Shown one piece after another: positions 29,791 through 38,428 of a stretch of 64,000 bases of DNA (positions are counted from its first letter, which is position 1; each line of letters begins with the position of its first letter). Origin of the DNA: GYS-P2D sp964414425. GTDB taxonomy: Bacteria; Bacteroidota; Bacteroidia; Chitinophagales; Saprospiraceae. The translations under genes were made by a program, and so were the position numbers. The DNA is taken from contig CAYPWL010000015.1 of NCBI GenBank assembly GCA_964414425.1, positions 1 through 64,000 on the forward strand, given 5' to 3'. The notes beneath the pieces are model-generated. The model did no database searches and had not been told where the DNA came from. It worked only from the letters and a program-made list of their open reading frames with translations.

Positions 29791-30825
29791 ATGGTGCGCT
29801 TTATGACAGCGAAATTATTCGACATATTCAATTTTTGTACTAAGCTTAGTTTGCCTAAACTCATTAATGCAGCGAAACTCCTAACATCATTTTATATGAT
29901 GCGATGGCAAAAGGAACCGGCTATCAAAGGTGTTCCGATGACGCTATCTATTGAGCCCACAACCGCTTGTAACCTAAGATGTCCCGAGTGCCCGAGCGGA
30001 CTCAGATCATTTACCAGACCGACCGGCAGATTGGAGTCAGACTTCTTCAGATCAATCATCGATCAGTGCTATGACAGGTTGATCTACTTGATCTTCTACT
30101 TTCAGGGAGAGCCATACCTCAATCCGGAATTCTTAGATATGGTATCACATGCCGCTAATAATAATATCTATACCATCACCTCAACTAATGGACATTTCCT
30201 CAACGATGAAAACGCTCGTAAAACAGTAGAATCAGGACTTGACCGATTGATCATATCTATAGATGGGACCACTCAAGAGACTTATGAGCAGTATCGCATT
30301 GAGGGTAAGCTGGACAACGTATTAGCCGGTGCAAGAAATATTGTAAAATGGAAACGCAAACTTAAGAGCCACAAACCCTATGTTATCTTTCAGTATCTCG
30401 TGGTGCAACCTAATGAACACCAGATACCAGAGGTGTATAAGTTTGCAGAAGATATCGGCGTAGATGAGGTGAAACTCAAGACTGCTCAGATCTATGATTA
30501 TAAGAATGGCAATCCACTTATCCCGACAATAGAGAAGTACTCTCGCTATAAACAGGCTACCGACGGCACGTATGACGTCAAGTATGACATAAAGGACGAG
30601 TGCTGGAAGATGTGGCACTCAGCCGTAATCACTTGGGATGGTCGCATGATCCCTTGTTGTTTTGACAAGGATGCACAGCATGTTATGGGAGATGTGAAAG
30701 AAGAATCATTGGCATCCATCTGGCAGTCAGAAACGTACCAAAATTTTAGAAAACAACTGATTACTGGCCGCGGTGAGATAGACATCTGCACCAACTGCAG
30801 TGAAGGGTGTCAGGTGTTTTTCTAA
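29791..30825 (+). CDS. Radical SAM protein with SPASM domain
   Basis: The 344-residue protein has the radical SAM 4Fe-4S motif C-N-L-R-C-P-E-C (Cys60, Cys64, Cys67), a G-E-P motif (F-Q-G-E-P-Y-L-N) and a C-terminal SPASM-type cysteine set (C-W-K-M-W, I-P-C-C-F-D, C-T-N-C-S-E-G-C) for an auxiliary cluster. SPASM enzymes modify peptides or carry out other radical chemistry. No precursor peptide gene is seen nearby, so the substrate is unknown. The first 45 residues are a basic amphipathic stretch. It is a single gene, divergent from pth and convergent with the Bax1 gene. Confidence 0.88.
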   Translation: MVRFMTAKLFDIFNFCTKLSLPKLINAAKLLTSFYMMRWQKEPAIKGVPMTLSIEPTTACNLRCPECPSGLRSFTRPTGRLESDFFRSIIDQCYDRLIYLIFYFQGEPYLNPEFLDMVSHAANNNIYTITSTNGHFLNDENARKTVESGLDRLIISIDGTTQETYEQYRIEGKLDNVLAGARNIVKWKRKLKSHKPYVIFQYLVVQPNEHQIPEVYKFAEDIGVDEVKLKTAQIYDYKNGNPLIPTIEKYSRYKQATDGTYDVKYDIKDECWKMWHSAVITWDGRMIPCCFDKDAQHVMGDVKEESLASIWQSETYQNFRKQLITGRGEIDICTNCSEGCQVFF

Positions 30826-30840
30826 CATTGAGCAAATAAA

Positions 30841-30898
30841 AAAGTCGAAAGCTGGATAAAAAGCATCTGAGGCTTTGGGTTATCCAACTTTCGACTTT
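30841..30898. terminator. Long bidirectional hairpin terminator
   Basis: Two 19-nt arms (30841-30859 and 30880-30898) pair with a single mismatch around a 20-nt loop. A-rich sequence precedes and T/A-rich sequence follows. It lies between the convergent radical SAM and Bax1 genes and can serve both. Confidence 0.85.
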
Positions 30899-30923
30899 AT
30901 AACAATGAGTCTTTTATGTAAGC

Positions 30924-31691
30924 TTATTCACTGGATAGCTTGCTTACTAGTCTCAAGAATTCGACATACAACCAGACGATTGTGAAGACTAAGCCCATGG
31001 CGAAGTACCACTCCATATACTGTGGAGCTTTCATCTGCTCGCCCTTTTCAAAATTGTCAAAATCCAATAGTAGATTAAGTGCAGCAATACCAATAATTAC
31101 CACCGTAATACCAATCCCTATCATCCCTCCTTCATGAATGTATGGGATGTTAAATCCTGCAAAGCTGCCTATCCAACTCGCAAGATAGATCAGCATCACA
31201 GCGCCTACTGCCATGGATACACCCATTCTGAATTTCTGTGTCACCTTTATTAATCCTGATTTATAAATCCCTAACATGAGGAATAATGTTCCTATAGTAC
31301 CGATTAATGCAATCACTATGATTCCTTCAAACGATGCGGCATATACTGCCGAAATTGTCCCAACAAACAAGCCCTCCAAGACAGAAAAAAGTGGCCCTGT
31401 TATAGGCGAATGTTGAGGCTTAAAGCTGGTATAGAAAAACACAGCCGCAGCTCCTAATGCTCCTATGGGCATGAATATCCCCAGTGGCATTGTATAACTA
31501 AACAACGCCGTAAGCAATAAAATACCGCCAAGAATGAACGTCTTGTTGACGCTGCCACCAACAGTCATGTAATCTTGCGTTTCAATTAATGGTCCATCAA
31601 GCGTCTCCGTTGCCTGAAAGTTCATTTTGGAATTCATCTTAGCTAAGGCCTTGTTGCTTAGCATCGGATTTCCAGATTTTTTAAAGTTCAT
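30924..31691 (-). CDS. Bax inhibitor-1 / YccA family membrane protein
   Basis: The 255-residue protein has about seven hydrophobic helices after a polar N-terminus of about 50 residues, which contains the family-typical G-N-P-M-L-S-N-K-A and the N-K-T-F before helix one. This long-N-terminus version is the YccA-like form widespread in Bacteroidota, not the eukaryotic length. Family members are proposed pH- or calcium-responsive membrane proteins that touch FtsH; the function here is not established. It is monocistronic, with a terminator shared with the radical SAM gene. Confidence 0.9.
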   Translation of the reverse strand: MNFKKSGNPMLSNKALAKMNSKMNFQATETLDGPLIETQDYMTVGGSVNKTFILGGILLLTALFSYTMPLGIFMPIGALGAAAVFFYTSFKPQHSPITGPLFSVLEGLFVGTISAVYAASFEGIIVIALIGTIGTLFLMLGIYKSGLIKVTQKFRMGVSMAVGAVMLIYLASWIGSFAGFNIPYIHEGGMIGIGITVVIIGIAALNLLLDFDNFEKGEQMKAPQYMEWYFAMGLVFTIVWLYVEFLRLVSKLSSE

Positions 31692-32177
31692 TTTGGGTTT
31701 TTAGTTAGTGATGTGATTAAGATAAGGTTATTGACGGAAAACTGCTACTGTTTAACCATTGATTAAGAGCAGAACAGGAATGGGTTTAGGGAGTTTCTCT
31801 GTTCAAATTGTTAAAAGTATGTTAAGTTTTCTAATCTTGTAAATTATTAACTCGCTGATTATCAACTGTTTAAATTTTATCAGGTAGTATTAGTACTATA
31901 GTATTTCTACTACTTTTTAACTGCTGATCATTTTCGTCAGTTGTGGCGGAGTCCCTGACATCTTATCTTGATCACATTAATACATCCAATTACTAATTTC
32001 CAAAAAGAGAGCCACCATCGATGTAAGAACATCCAGTGACTCCCACCTCCGACTTAATGGAGAGTCACGAATATATTGGTTTTTATCTTTTACAGTTAGT
32101 CGTGATGTTGTTATGAGAGCTATTCCTCGCCACTCTCAGTTAATAGTGCGAGACTTAAATTTAAAACCTTTCAAAAG
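31692..32177. other. AT-rich intergenic region
   Basis: This 486-bp stretch has no convincing reading frame or RNA gene that I recognise. It is visibly AT-richer than flanking genes and contains a possible hairpin GTGACTC (32036-32042) / GAGTCAC (32062-32068). It separates the Bax1 gene from two exported hypothetical genes. Confidence 0.5.
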
Positions 32178-32921
32178 ATGAAAAATTTATTCTTTCTGTT
32201 AGTTCTGTTTTCTCTTGGATTTATCGGCTGTAGTGATGATCAACAATATCAAGAGTTTGAACCTCAGATCACTAATTCAAACAATCCTTATGATTTTATT
32301 GGTAAGAATCATAATGAAGCACTTTTATTTGCAGCCGGCAAGATTGACATATATAGGTCTTCTAATTTAGAGCTGTACAATGCAATACATCAGTTCGGAA
32401 ATGAAGAAACCTATATTCCAGTTACAGAAATTCCGCATATTGCGACCATCGAAGATTATTGCCCTTCAGGCTGTGATTTTGATTCTTATGTTAGATCTGC
32501 AGGTATAATTGACAAAGCTCGATTAGCCAACTTTGAAAAACTGCAAGAACTTGTGTTTATACCAAATTTCAAAAAGTCTGACACACCTGAAATAATCAGT
32601 AATATCATTGCTTATGAAAATGAACTCTTGCAAAAAGAAGAACTCAACTCAACTATTTTAGGTACGATCTCCATTATGAGACATAGCTTAGATTTTTGGT
32701 ATACTGCAGATAAGGACGAAAGTCACCCTTATCATACTTGGGTACAGGATACTGATTTTTCTAAGATCGTAGGACCTTGGCTGGTGAGACTTGCTGTAGA
32801 TGCTGCAACATATGACAGCTGCATGACCGAAGGGGCTGGAGCCAAGTTTAGTGAGTTTGATGATGCTCATACGATATGTACAAATGACGCAGCTTATGGC
32901 TCTGCAAGAGCTTTTGGTTAG
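32178..32921 (+). CDS. Hypothetical lipoprotein
   Basis: The 247-residue protein has a lipoprotein signal (M-K-N-L-F-F-L-L-V-L-F-S-L-G-F-I-G-C; lipid cysteine 18) and then S-D-D. The mature protein contains N-P-Y-D-F-I-G-K-N-H-N-E-A-L, a motif of the type N-P-Y-D-x-x-G-x-x-H-N that I have seen at the head of other small exported Bacteroidota proteins of unknown function. It has four other cysteines and an Ala/Gly-rich end. Base composition is lower in G+C than its neighbours, and it lies in a short AT-rich pocket next to an assembly gap. I do not recognise a function. Confidence 0.65.
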   Translation: MKNLFFLLVLFSLGFIGCSDDQQYQEFEPQITNSNNPYDFIGKNHNEALLFAAGKIDIYRSSNLELYNAIHQFGNEETYIPVTEIPHIATIEDYCPSGCDFDSYVRSAGIIDKARLANFEKLQELVFIPNFKKSDTPEIISNIIAYENELLQKEELNSTILGTISIMRHSLDFWYTADKDESHPYHTWVQDTDFSKIVGPWLVRLAVDAATYDSCMTEGAGAKFSEFDDAHTICTNDAAYGSARAFG

Positions 32922-32970
32922 TACGGTTGCTCTTTAATAGACACCCTATTTTTAAGTGAAATATTTTATT

Positions 32971-33006
32971 GGGAGCGGGTATTTATCCCGCTCCTAAATA
33001 ATAAAT
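32971..33006 (+). terminator. Terminator-like hairpin after the lipoprotein gene
   Basis: A perfect 8-bp GC-rich stem GGAGCGGG / CCCGCTCC with loop TATTTAT is followed by TAAATAATAAAT. It stands between the two hypothetical genes and probably separates their transcription, though the following tract is T/A-mixed. Confidence 0.65.
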
Positions 33007-33012
33007 CCGATT

Positions 33013-33606
33013 ATGCTATACTCATTTTTTGTTTTCTTAATGCTTCACGTAGATCCTGAACCATTTGAAGGTATACTCATCTATCGCACTGATTATCCCA
33101 GGCATACAAACATTTCAACTTACTATATTATGCCAGGACATATTGGCATAGATTCTAAATCATATGAATCAGATTCTATCTATAGCGTTAGGTATCATTA
33201 TGATATGACGACATTATGTAGAAAATGCTATACCCTTAAAGTAGGTTCTACTGAAAAGGAGTTTGTTGAACGTGAACCTAAAGAATGGATACATGATTAT
33301 GAAGTAGTTGATAGCTCAGAAGGTGGCAGACTGATTGCGGTACATTACAATCAAGATATGATCGGATTTGATGCAAATGAGTTATATGAAACACGAATCG
33401 AGGACACCAATCTAATTGTTGATATTCCGGAGGGATTCAAAATAGCAGTGCCGCCAGTTACACATCACAGCAAATTCATTGCAACTAAAATCACCAAAAC
33501 ACAAGTTCTCGATACAGGAACGTATCGGAAAGAAACAGAAATAATAACAGAGCTAATCGCCAAGATTCCGATGAAGCTATCAGAGCATTATTTTAAGATC
33601 GACTGA
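33013..33606 (+). CDS. Hypothetical exported protein
   Basis: The 197-residue protein begins with a short hydrophobic stretch (L-Y-S-F-F-V-F-L-M-L-H) that could be a weak signal. The rest alternates beta-strand-like segments: F-E-G-I-L-I-Y-R-T-D, a Y-H-Y-D-M-T-T-L-C motif, and a C-terminal region with I-A-V-P-P-V. The layout is loosely like DUF4412-type periplasmic proteins, but I cannot assign it. It is AT-rich like the preceding lipoprotein gene and ends 7 bp before the assembly gap. Confidence 0.5.
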   Translation: MLYSFFVFLMLHVDPEPFEGILIYRTDYPRHTNISTYYIMPGHIGIDSKSYESDSIYSVRYHYDMTTLCRKCYTLKVGSTEKEFVEREPKEWIHDYEVVDSSEGGRLIAVHYNQDMIGFDANELYETRIEDTNLIVDIPEGFKIAVPPVTHHSKFIATKITKTQVLDTGTYRKETEIITELIAKIPMKLSEHYFKID

Positions 33607-33613
33607 AACAGTC

Positions 33614-33713
33614 NNNNNNNNNNNNNNNNNNNNNNNNNNNNNNNNNNNNNNNNNNNNNNNNNNNNNNNNNNNNNNNNNNNNNNNNNNNNNNNNNNNNNNN
33701 NNNNNNNNNNNNN
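33614..33713. other. Assembly gap (100 N)
   Basis: A run of exactly 100 N marks a scaffold join of unknown true length. The 5' part of mfd, and possibly other sequence, is missing. The left contig ends in GACTGAAACAGTC, a small perfect inverted repeat. Confidence 0.99.
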
Positions 33714-36257
33714 GCTCATATCGAGGACGAAAAACTGAAAGAAATATTTAAGGATCGGGCCTTTATATACCCTGGTGATATAGTCGCTCACATGGATCCT
33801 TACAAAAAGGTCTTTTTCACCGGCAGCAAGTTTACCAAGTCGATTGGCAAGACGATATCTTTTGATGGTAAGCCGCAACCAAGTTTCAATAGGAGCATTG
33901 AATTGCTGATTGACGATATGCGGGAGCTCATTGGCAGTCAGTCTGAGATATTCCTATTTACCGACAGTGTCAAGCAGATTGAGCGTTTTCACAGCATATT
34001 TGAGGATCTCAAAGCCAATGTGAGCTTCCATCCGATACCAAAATCGATCCATGCCGGCTTTATCGATCCAATACTTAAGATAGCTTGCTATACCGATCAT
34101 CAGATTTTTGAGCGCTTTCACCGATATAAGCTCCGTAAGGGATTCACCAAGGAGCAAGCCATTAACCTCAAGATGCTCAGAGAGCTGCGCCGAGGTGACT
34201 TCGTTGTGCACATCGATCACGGCGTCGGTAAGTTCTCGGGATTAGAGAAGATTGATATCAACGGTCATGTCCAAGAGTCTGTCCGTATATTTTATAGAAA
34301 CAATGATGTACTCTATGTGAGTATTAACTCACTGCATAAGATATCACGCTACATTGGCAAGGATGGTACCCCTCCTAAACTGGACAAAATCGGTAGTGAC
34401 GCCTGGAAGGCTCTTAAGCGAAAGACCAAAAGACAGGTTAAGGATATCGCCAAAGAACTCATTAAGTTATATGCTAAGCGCAAGGCGTCTGTAGGATTTG
34501 GATGTGAGCCCGATGGATATCTCCAAAATGAGTTGGAGGCCTCATTCATCTATGAGGACACGCCAGATCAACTGCAAGCGACTATCGACGTCAAGGCTGA
34601 TATGGAAAAGGCCTATCCCATGGATCGCTTGATCTGTGGTGATGTAGGATTTGGTAAAACTGAGGTCGCCATACGAGCAGCTTTTAAGGCAGTGGTAAAT
34701 GGTAAGCAGGTTGCAATCTTAGTTCCTACCACGATATTAGCACTCCAGCACTCCAAGACCTTTAGAGAGCGGTTTAAGGACTTCCCAGTAACTGTTGATT
34801 ATGTGAACCGCTTTAAGTCAACGGCACAAAAAAATCAAACCTATAAAGAGTTAGAGTCGGGCAATTTAGATATTATCATTGGCACCCATGCCCTACTCAA
34901 TAAGAAGGTAAAATTCAAAGATCTCGGCCTACTGATCATAGATGAGGAACAAAAATTTGGGGTTGCCGCCAAAGAGAAACTACGTGGACTTAAGGTAAAT
35001 GTAGACACGCTCACCCTAACGGCCACTCCGATACCGAGGACTCTGCAGTTCTCATTGATGGCAGCCAGAGATCTATCGATTATTAAGACAGCACCGCCCA
35101 ATCGTCAACCGATACATACAGAGCGACGAGTATTTAATGATGAGGTGATCAGAGACTCTATATACTATGAGGTGCATCGAGGTGGGCAGGTATTCTTCGT
35201 ACATAACAGAGTCAAGTCCTTGATGGACATGTCGGCTCTCATTAAGAGACTCTGCCCAGATGTATCCATTGCAACGGCACATGGCCAGATGGATCCTAAG
35301 CATCTGGAGACGACATTAGTAGACTTTATAGATCGCAAGTACGATGTACTCGTCTGCACCAACATCATAGAGACCGGACTCGATATCGCTAATGCCAATA
35401 CTATGATCATCAACAATGCTCATCAGTTCGGCTTGAGTGATCTGCATCAGCTCAGAGGACGTGTAGGACGATCCAATAAAAAAGCATTTTGCTATCTGTT
35501 TGCTCCACCGATCTCTACCCTCACTCCTGAGGCGCGCAAGCGATTGAAGACACTTGAGGAGTTTAGCGACTTAGGCAGTGGATTTCATATTGCGATGAGA
35601 GATATGGATATCCGTGGTGCAGGAAATCTCCTGGGTGCAGAGCAAAGCGGCTTCATTGCAGACATAGGCTATGAGACCTATCAAAGGATACTCGAAGAAG
35701 CAGTAGTAGAGCTCAAGGAAAACGAATTCAAAGATGTATTTGATGAGCAGCTCAAGGACCACTCTTATGTGAGAGATGTAGAGATAGACACCGATGTAGA
35801 AATGCTCATCCCTGATAACTACATCAACAATGTGCAAGAGCGCTTCAATCTCTATAGCGAACTCGATGCGATCAATGATGAGAGCAGCCTGATAGATTTC
35901 CGACAGGGCTTAAAGGATCGGTTTGGACCCATACCTGAGACTGTTGAGGAGCTCTTCAATGGACTTCGACTCCGTTGGCAAGCTAAGAAGTTAGGTTTCG
36001 AGCGTGTCATCATCAAGGGAGGTAGGATGAGGTGCTACTTTATATCCAACCCGCAGTCAAGTTTTTTCGAAACGCCATTGTTCCAATCTTTAATCAACTA
36101 TATCTCTACTAAAGGTGCGCTGCAGGGATATCAGCTTAAGCAAACTAAAAGCTACCTGATCCTATCTCGTGGAGAGGTTAGTACCTTAAAAGAGGGCCAA
36201 ATCTATCTTCAGCGAATTTTAGAGGATCTCGAGTCTCCTGTGCCAGCTAACTCTTAG
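33714..36257 (+). CDS. mfd: Transcription-repair coupling factor Mfd, 5'-truncated by the gap
   Basis: Mfd pushes stalled RNA polymerase off DNA and recruits UvrA to lesions. The frame is open from the first base after the N run, so the gene is cut by the gap and not by a mutation. The visible 847 residues hold the polymerase-interacting domain (L-R-R-G-D-F-V-V-H-I-D-H-G-V-G-K-F-S-G-L), the RecG-like helicase motor with G-D-V-G-F-G-K-T-E-V-A and the box I-I-D-E-E-Q-K-F-G-V. The translocation motif (R-G-R-V-G-R-S) and the C-terminal D7 domain are also there. Full Mfd is about 1,100-1,150 residues, so some 250-300 N-terminal residues (UvrB-like part) are missing. Confidence 0.95.
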   Translation, partial: AHIEDEKLKEIFKDRAFIYPGDIVAHMDPYKKVFFTGSKFTKSIGKTISFDGKPQPSFNRSIELLIDDMRELIGSQSEIFLFTDSVKQIERFHSIFEDLKANVSFHPIPKSIHAGFIDPILKIACYTDHQIFERFHRYKLRKGFTKEQAINLKMLRELRRGDFVVHIDHGVGKFSGLEKIDINGHVQESVRIFYRNNDVLYVSINSLHKISRYIGKDGTPPKLDKIGSDAWKALKRKTKRQVKDIAKELIKLYAKRKASVGFGCEPDGYLQNELEASFIYEDTPDQLQATIDVKADMEKAYPMDRLICGDVGFGKTEVAIRAAFKAVVNGKQVAILVPTTILALQHSKTFRERFKDFPVTVDYVNRFKSTAQKNQTYKELESGNLDIIIGTHALLNKKVKFKDLGLLIIDEEQKFGVAAKEKLRGLKVNVDTLTLTATPIPRTLQFSLMAARDLSIIKTAPPNRQPIHTERRVFNDEVIRDSIYYEVHRGGQVFFVHNRVKSLMDMSALIKRLCPDVSIATAHGQMDPKHLETTLVDFIDRKYDVLVCTNIIETGLDIANANTMIINNAHQFGLSDLHQLRGRVGRSNKKAFCYLFAPPISTLTPEARKRLKTLEEFSDLGSGFHIAMRDMDIRGAGNLLGAEQSGFIADIGYETYQRILEEAVVELKENEFKDVFDEQLKDHSYVRDVEIDTDVEMLIPDNYINNVQERFNLYSELDAINDESSLIDFRQGLKDRFGPIPETVEELFNGLRLRWQAKKLGFERVIIKGGRMRCYFISNPQSSFFETPLFQSLINYISTKGALQGYQLKQTKSYLILSRGEVSTLKEGQIYLQRILEDLESPVPANS

Positions 36258-36263
36258 AGAGCT

Positions 36264-36647
36264 TTAGGAGGCGACAATCATATGGGCCGCATACAGTCCT
36301 ATGAGGATACTGATGATGCCAAGAATCAAACTCCCCAAGCTATATAGAATAGCCATCCCTGTTGCACCAGATTGATAGAGCTGGACCACCTCTAAGCTAT
36401 AAGTAGAAAAGGTGCTAAATCCCCCACAAAAGCCCGTCATAAATACAAGCTTAGTTTGATTGCCGATAATGTCCTTTATGAATAGGCCCATCAGTAATCC
36501 AAGGATCAGCGAGCTGACCACATTAGCGATTAGGGTTCCCTTAGGAAATGAGGGATGGGTGAAAAACTCTGAAATTAAATATCTGGTAACGCAGCCCAAG
36601 CCACCACCTAAGAATACGAGGATAATAGAATTAAAAGAGAGCATCAC
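36264..36647 (-). CDS. crcB: Fluoride exporter CrcB/Fluc
   Basis: The 127-residue protein has four hydrophobic helices with G-G-G-L-G-C-V-T-R-Y-L-I near the start and the pore signature G-F-C-G-G-F-S-T-F-S-T-Y-S-L-E. Fluc channels form antiparallel dimers that leak fluoride out of the cell. A single gene for a homodimer is found here. No fluoride riboswitch is apparent. Its start overlaps the stop of the transferase gene in ATGA. Confidence 0.95.
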   Translation of the reverse strand: MMLSFNSIILVFLGGGLGCVTRYLISEFFTHPSFPKGTLIANVVSSLILGLLMGLFIKDIIGNQTKLVFMTGFCGGFSTFSTYSLEVVQLYQSGATGMAILYSLGSLILGIISILIGLYAAHMIVAS

Positions 36648-37702
36648 GAGCTCCGAGCAACACTTGGTCGACTAGATATAATCAGTCGTACCACCTGAGT
36701 GAATATGATGCTGATAGAGAGTAGCAGTATAAATCCAAGCACTATGTGTAGATGCTCTAACTGTAGCGCTACGATGATCATCAATACATTAAATGCTAAT
36801 AAGGTAAACGTCGACTGCATATGACTCAAGCCAGACTCCAACATCAGGTGATGCAAGTGCCTCTTATCTGGAACGAATGGTGATGTGCCCTCTAACAACC
36901 TAATCGTAAAGACTCTTAAGGTATCATATATAGGCAAGATCATTAAGCCAAGTGCAATGATCACTGGTGACTCAAACTTGAGGGGATGAGCATTGAGTGT
37001 CATGTTAATTTCTAAGAACTGAATCACGATGATACTACAGACCGCTCCCAATACCAGTGAACCGGTGTCCCCCATAAATATTTTAGCTGGCGTAATGTTG
37101 TACTTCAAAAAAGCCAATGTTGCACCACTCACCACGAATGCCAAAGTGCTATAATCATAATAGCCCACCATGAAAAACCAAAACCCTAATAGAGTAGTAG
37201 TCAATATCACCACTGTGGAGCATAGACCATTGATCCCGTCGATTAGGTTGTATGAGTTAATTACAAATAGATAAAATAGTACACTGATAAAGGTGCTCAG
37301 TGCATATGGAATTGCCTCTATCCCAAATAAACCGTAGAACTGTGTAATTCTTAGATCCGCCCAAAAGACGAGGACATAAACCGCTATGAGCTGTCCGATC
37401 AGCTTAGCTAATGGTGTCAAAGGCCGTAAGTCATCTTGTGCTCCCAGTAAGAATATTACTCCGAGAGCCATTAATATGTACCTAAACGTTTCAAACTGTT
37501 CTGTTGGAATGGTTAACAAGAGTACCAGCGTAAAACTTACGAAAATGCCTATCCCTCCGAGTGAAGGAACAACTCCTGTATGCGCCTTTCTCTCGTCAGC
37601 TTTATCCACAATATTTCTGTGGAGCGCTGTTTTGATAACGCACGGGATTAGCACAAGTGCTAATATGAAAGAGAGACCGAATGAAAATATGATATCAAGC
37701 AT
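36644..37702 (-). CDS. WecA/TagO-type undecaprenyl-phosphate sugar-1-phosphate transferase
   Basis: This polytopic membrane protein (about eleven helices) belongs to the MraY/WecA family that starts polysaccharide assembly by moving a sugar 1-phosphate from a UDP-sugar to undecaprenyl phosphate. Motifs seen: the A-Q-D-D-L-R-P-L pair of aspartates, N-L-I-D-G-I-N-G-L, F-M-G-D-T-G-S and the basic R-H-L-H-H. The last and the general length (352 residues) fit the WecA/TagO branch rather than MraY. I start at ATG 37702; the frame extends nine codons to a TTG. It overlaps crcB by 4 bp. Confidence 0.87.
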   Translation of the reverse strand: MLDIIFSFGLSFILALVLIPCVIKTALHRNIVDKADERKAHTGVVPSLGGIGIFVSFTLVLLLTIPTEQFETFRYILMALGVIFLLGAQDDLRPLTPLAKLIGQLIAVYVLVFWADLRITQFYGLFGIEAIPYALSTFISVLFYLFVINSYNLIDGINGLCSTVVILTTTLLGFWFFMVGYYDYSTLAFVVSGATLAFLKYNITPAKIFMGDTGSLVLGAVCSIIVIQFLEINMTLNAHPLKFESPVIIALGLMILPIYDTLRVFTIRLLEGTSPFVPDKRHLHHLMLESGLSHMQSTFTLLAFNVLMIIVALQLEHLHIVLGFILLLSISIIFTQVVRLIISSRPSVARSS

Positions 37703-37785
37703 CTTAACTGCCAGCGTATTCTTAACCAACAGCTAATGTATGTAATAAAATAATAATATTATAATAAGTTGTAATATATAACAGA

Positions 37786-38271
37786 CTACTCCTTGAGCCA
37801 TCTCTTGAGCTCCTCGCCAAGGTCATTGATGCCGTTTAGTACATCATCAATGGTATTCTCCAATGTTTCACCTAATTCTTCCTTGACGAATCTTTCAATT
37901 TCTCTGGCTCCATTGGCTCCAAGCTCTTCCAACTCCTCATTTAAATCGAATGACTCTAAGTTCAGGTCGCTGATATCCCTATGTACCTCATAGACCATAA
38001 GGTTCTTAATCACGTCAATCTTATTGGTCAGGGTCAACTCTTCCTTATGCTTCATGTAACAGACATCCAGCAATTCCTTGACCTCCTCATCTATTTCCGC
38101 CCAGTCCTGAGCTGATAACTCCTGAGAGTCATTGTCACTGAAGCTTGAGACGGCATCGTCCAATGATTTTATGAAGGATTCCTTATCAGGGCATAACTGG
38201 ATTGCAGTGCAGCGAGATAGCGAGATTACCAGACTTAAAACAATGATTACAGAGAGAATAGATTTATACAT
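37786..38271 (-). CDS. Small lipoprotein, acidic helical
   Basis: I start at the ATG at 38271 (161 residues); the frame is open 21 codons further to an ATG, but the later start places a clean signal M-Y-K-S-I-L-S-V-I-I-V-L-S-L-V-I-S-L-S-R-C at the N-terminus, possibly a lipobox (L-S-R-C). The mature protein is acidic and predicted all-helical, with S-A-Q-D-W-A-E-I-D-E-E-V and L-T-L-T-N-K-I. This recalls DUF6565-type Bacteroidota proteins; that match is tentative. It is divergent from uppS across about 150 bp. Confidence 0.55.
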   Translation of the reverse strand: MYKSILSVIIVLSLVISLSRCTAIQLCPDKESFIKSLDDAVSSFSDNDSQELSAQDWAEIDEEVKELLDVCYMKHKEELTLTNKIDVIKNLMVYEVHRDISDLNLESFDLNEELEELGANGAREIERFVKEELGETLENTIDDVLNGINDLGEELKRWLKE

Positions 38272-38394
38272 AATGAGCCAAAATTGTCCTAATAATGATC
38301 TTACACTGATGAAAATAGAATATATAGGCGTCAATAGTACCTGTTTATTCTACGGACTGCCCTATTTATGGGCCTAACGCATTCGTAATATTGT

Positions 38395-38402
38395 TACTTT
38401 TG
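38395..38402 (+). promoter_or_regulatory. -7 element of uppS promoter (TACTTTTG)
   Basis: TACTTTTG followed by CGCTCC matches TAnnTTTG; the downstream hexamer is the same as at the rpsF promoter. The ATG of uppS is 26 bp further. No -33 TTTG is seen. Confidence 0.7.
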
Positions 38403-38428
38403 CGCTCCTTCAATTTATAGAATTTTTG

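Noticed and set aside
33588..33878. Minus-strand frame spanning the N run
   Set aside because: It exists only because unknown bases were read through; it is antisense to mfd.
36200..36270. Fluoride riboswitch for crcB
   Set aside because: crcB starts inside the upstream gene overlap (36644-36647), so no leader exists where one could fold; the region named here is downstream of crcB.
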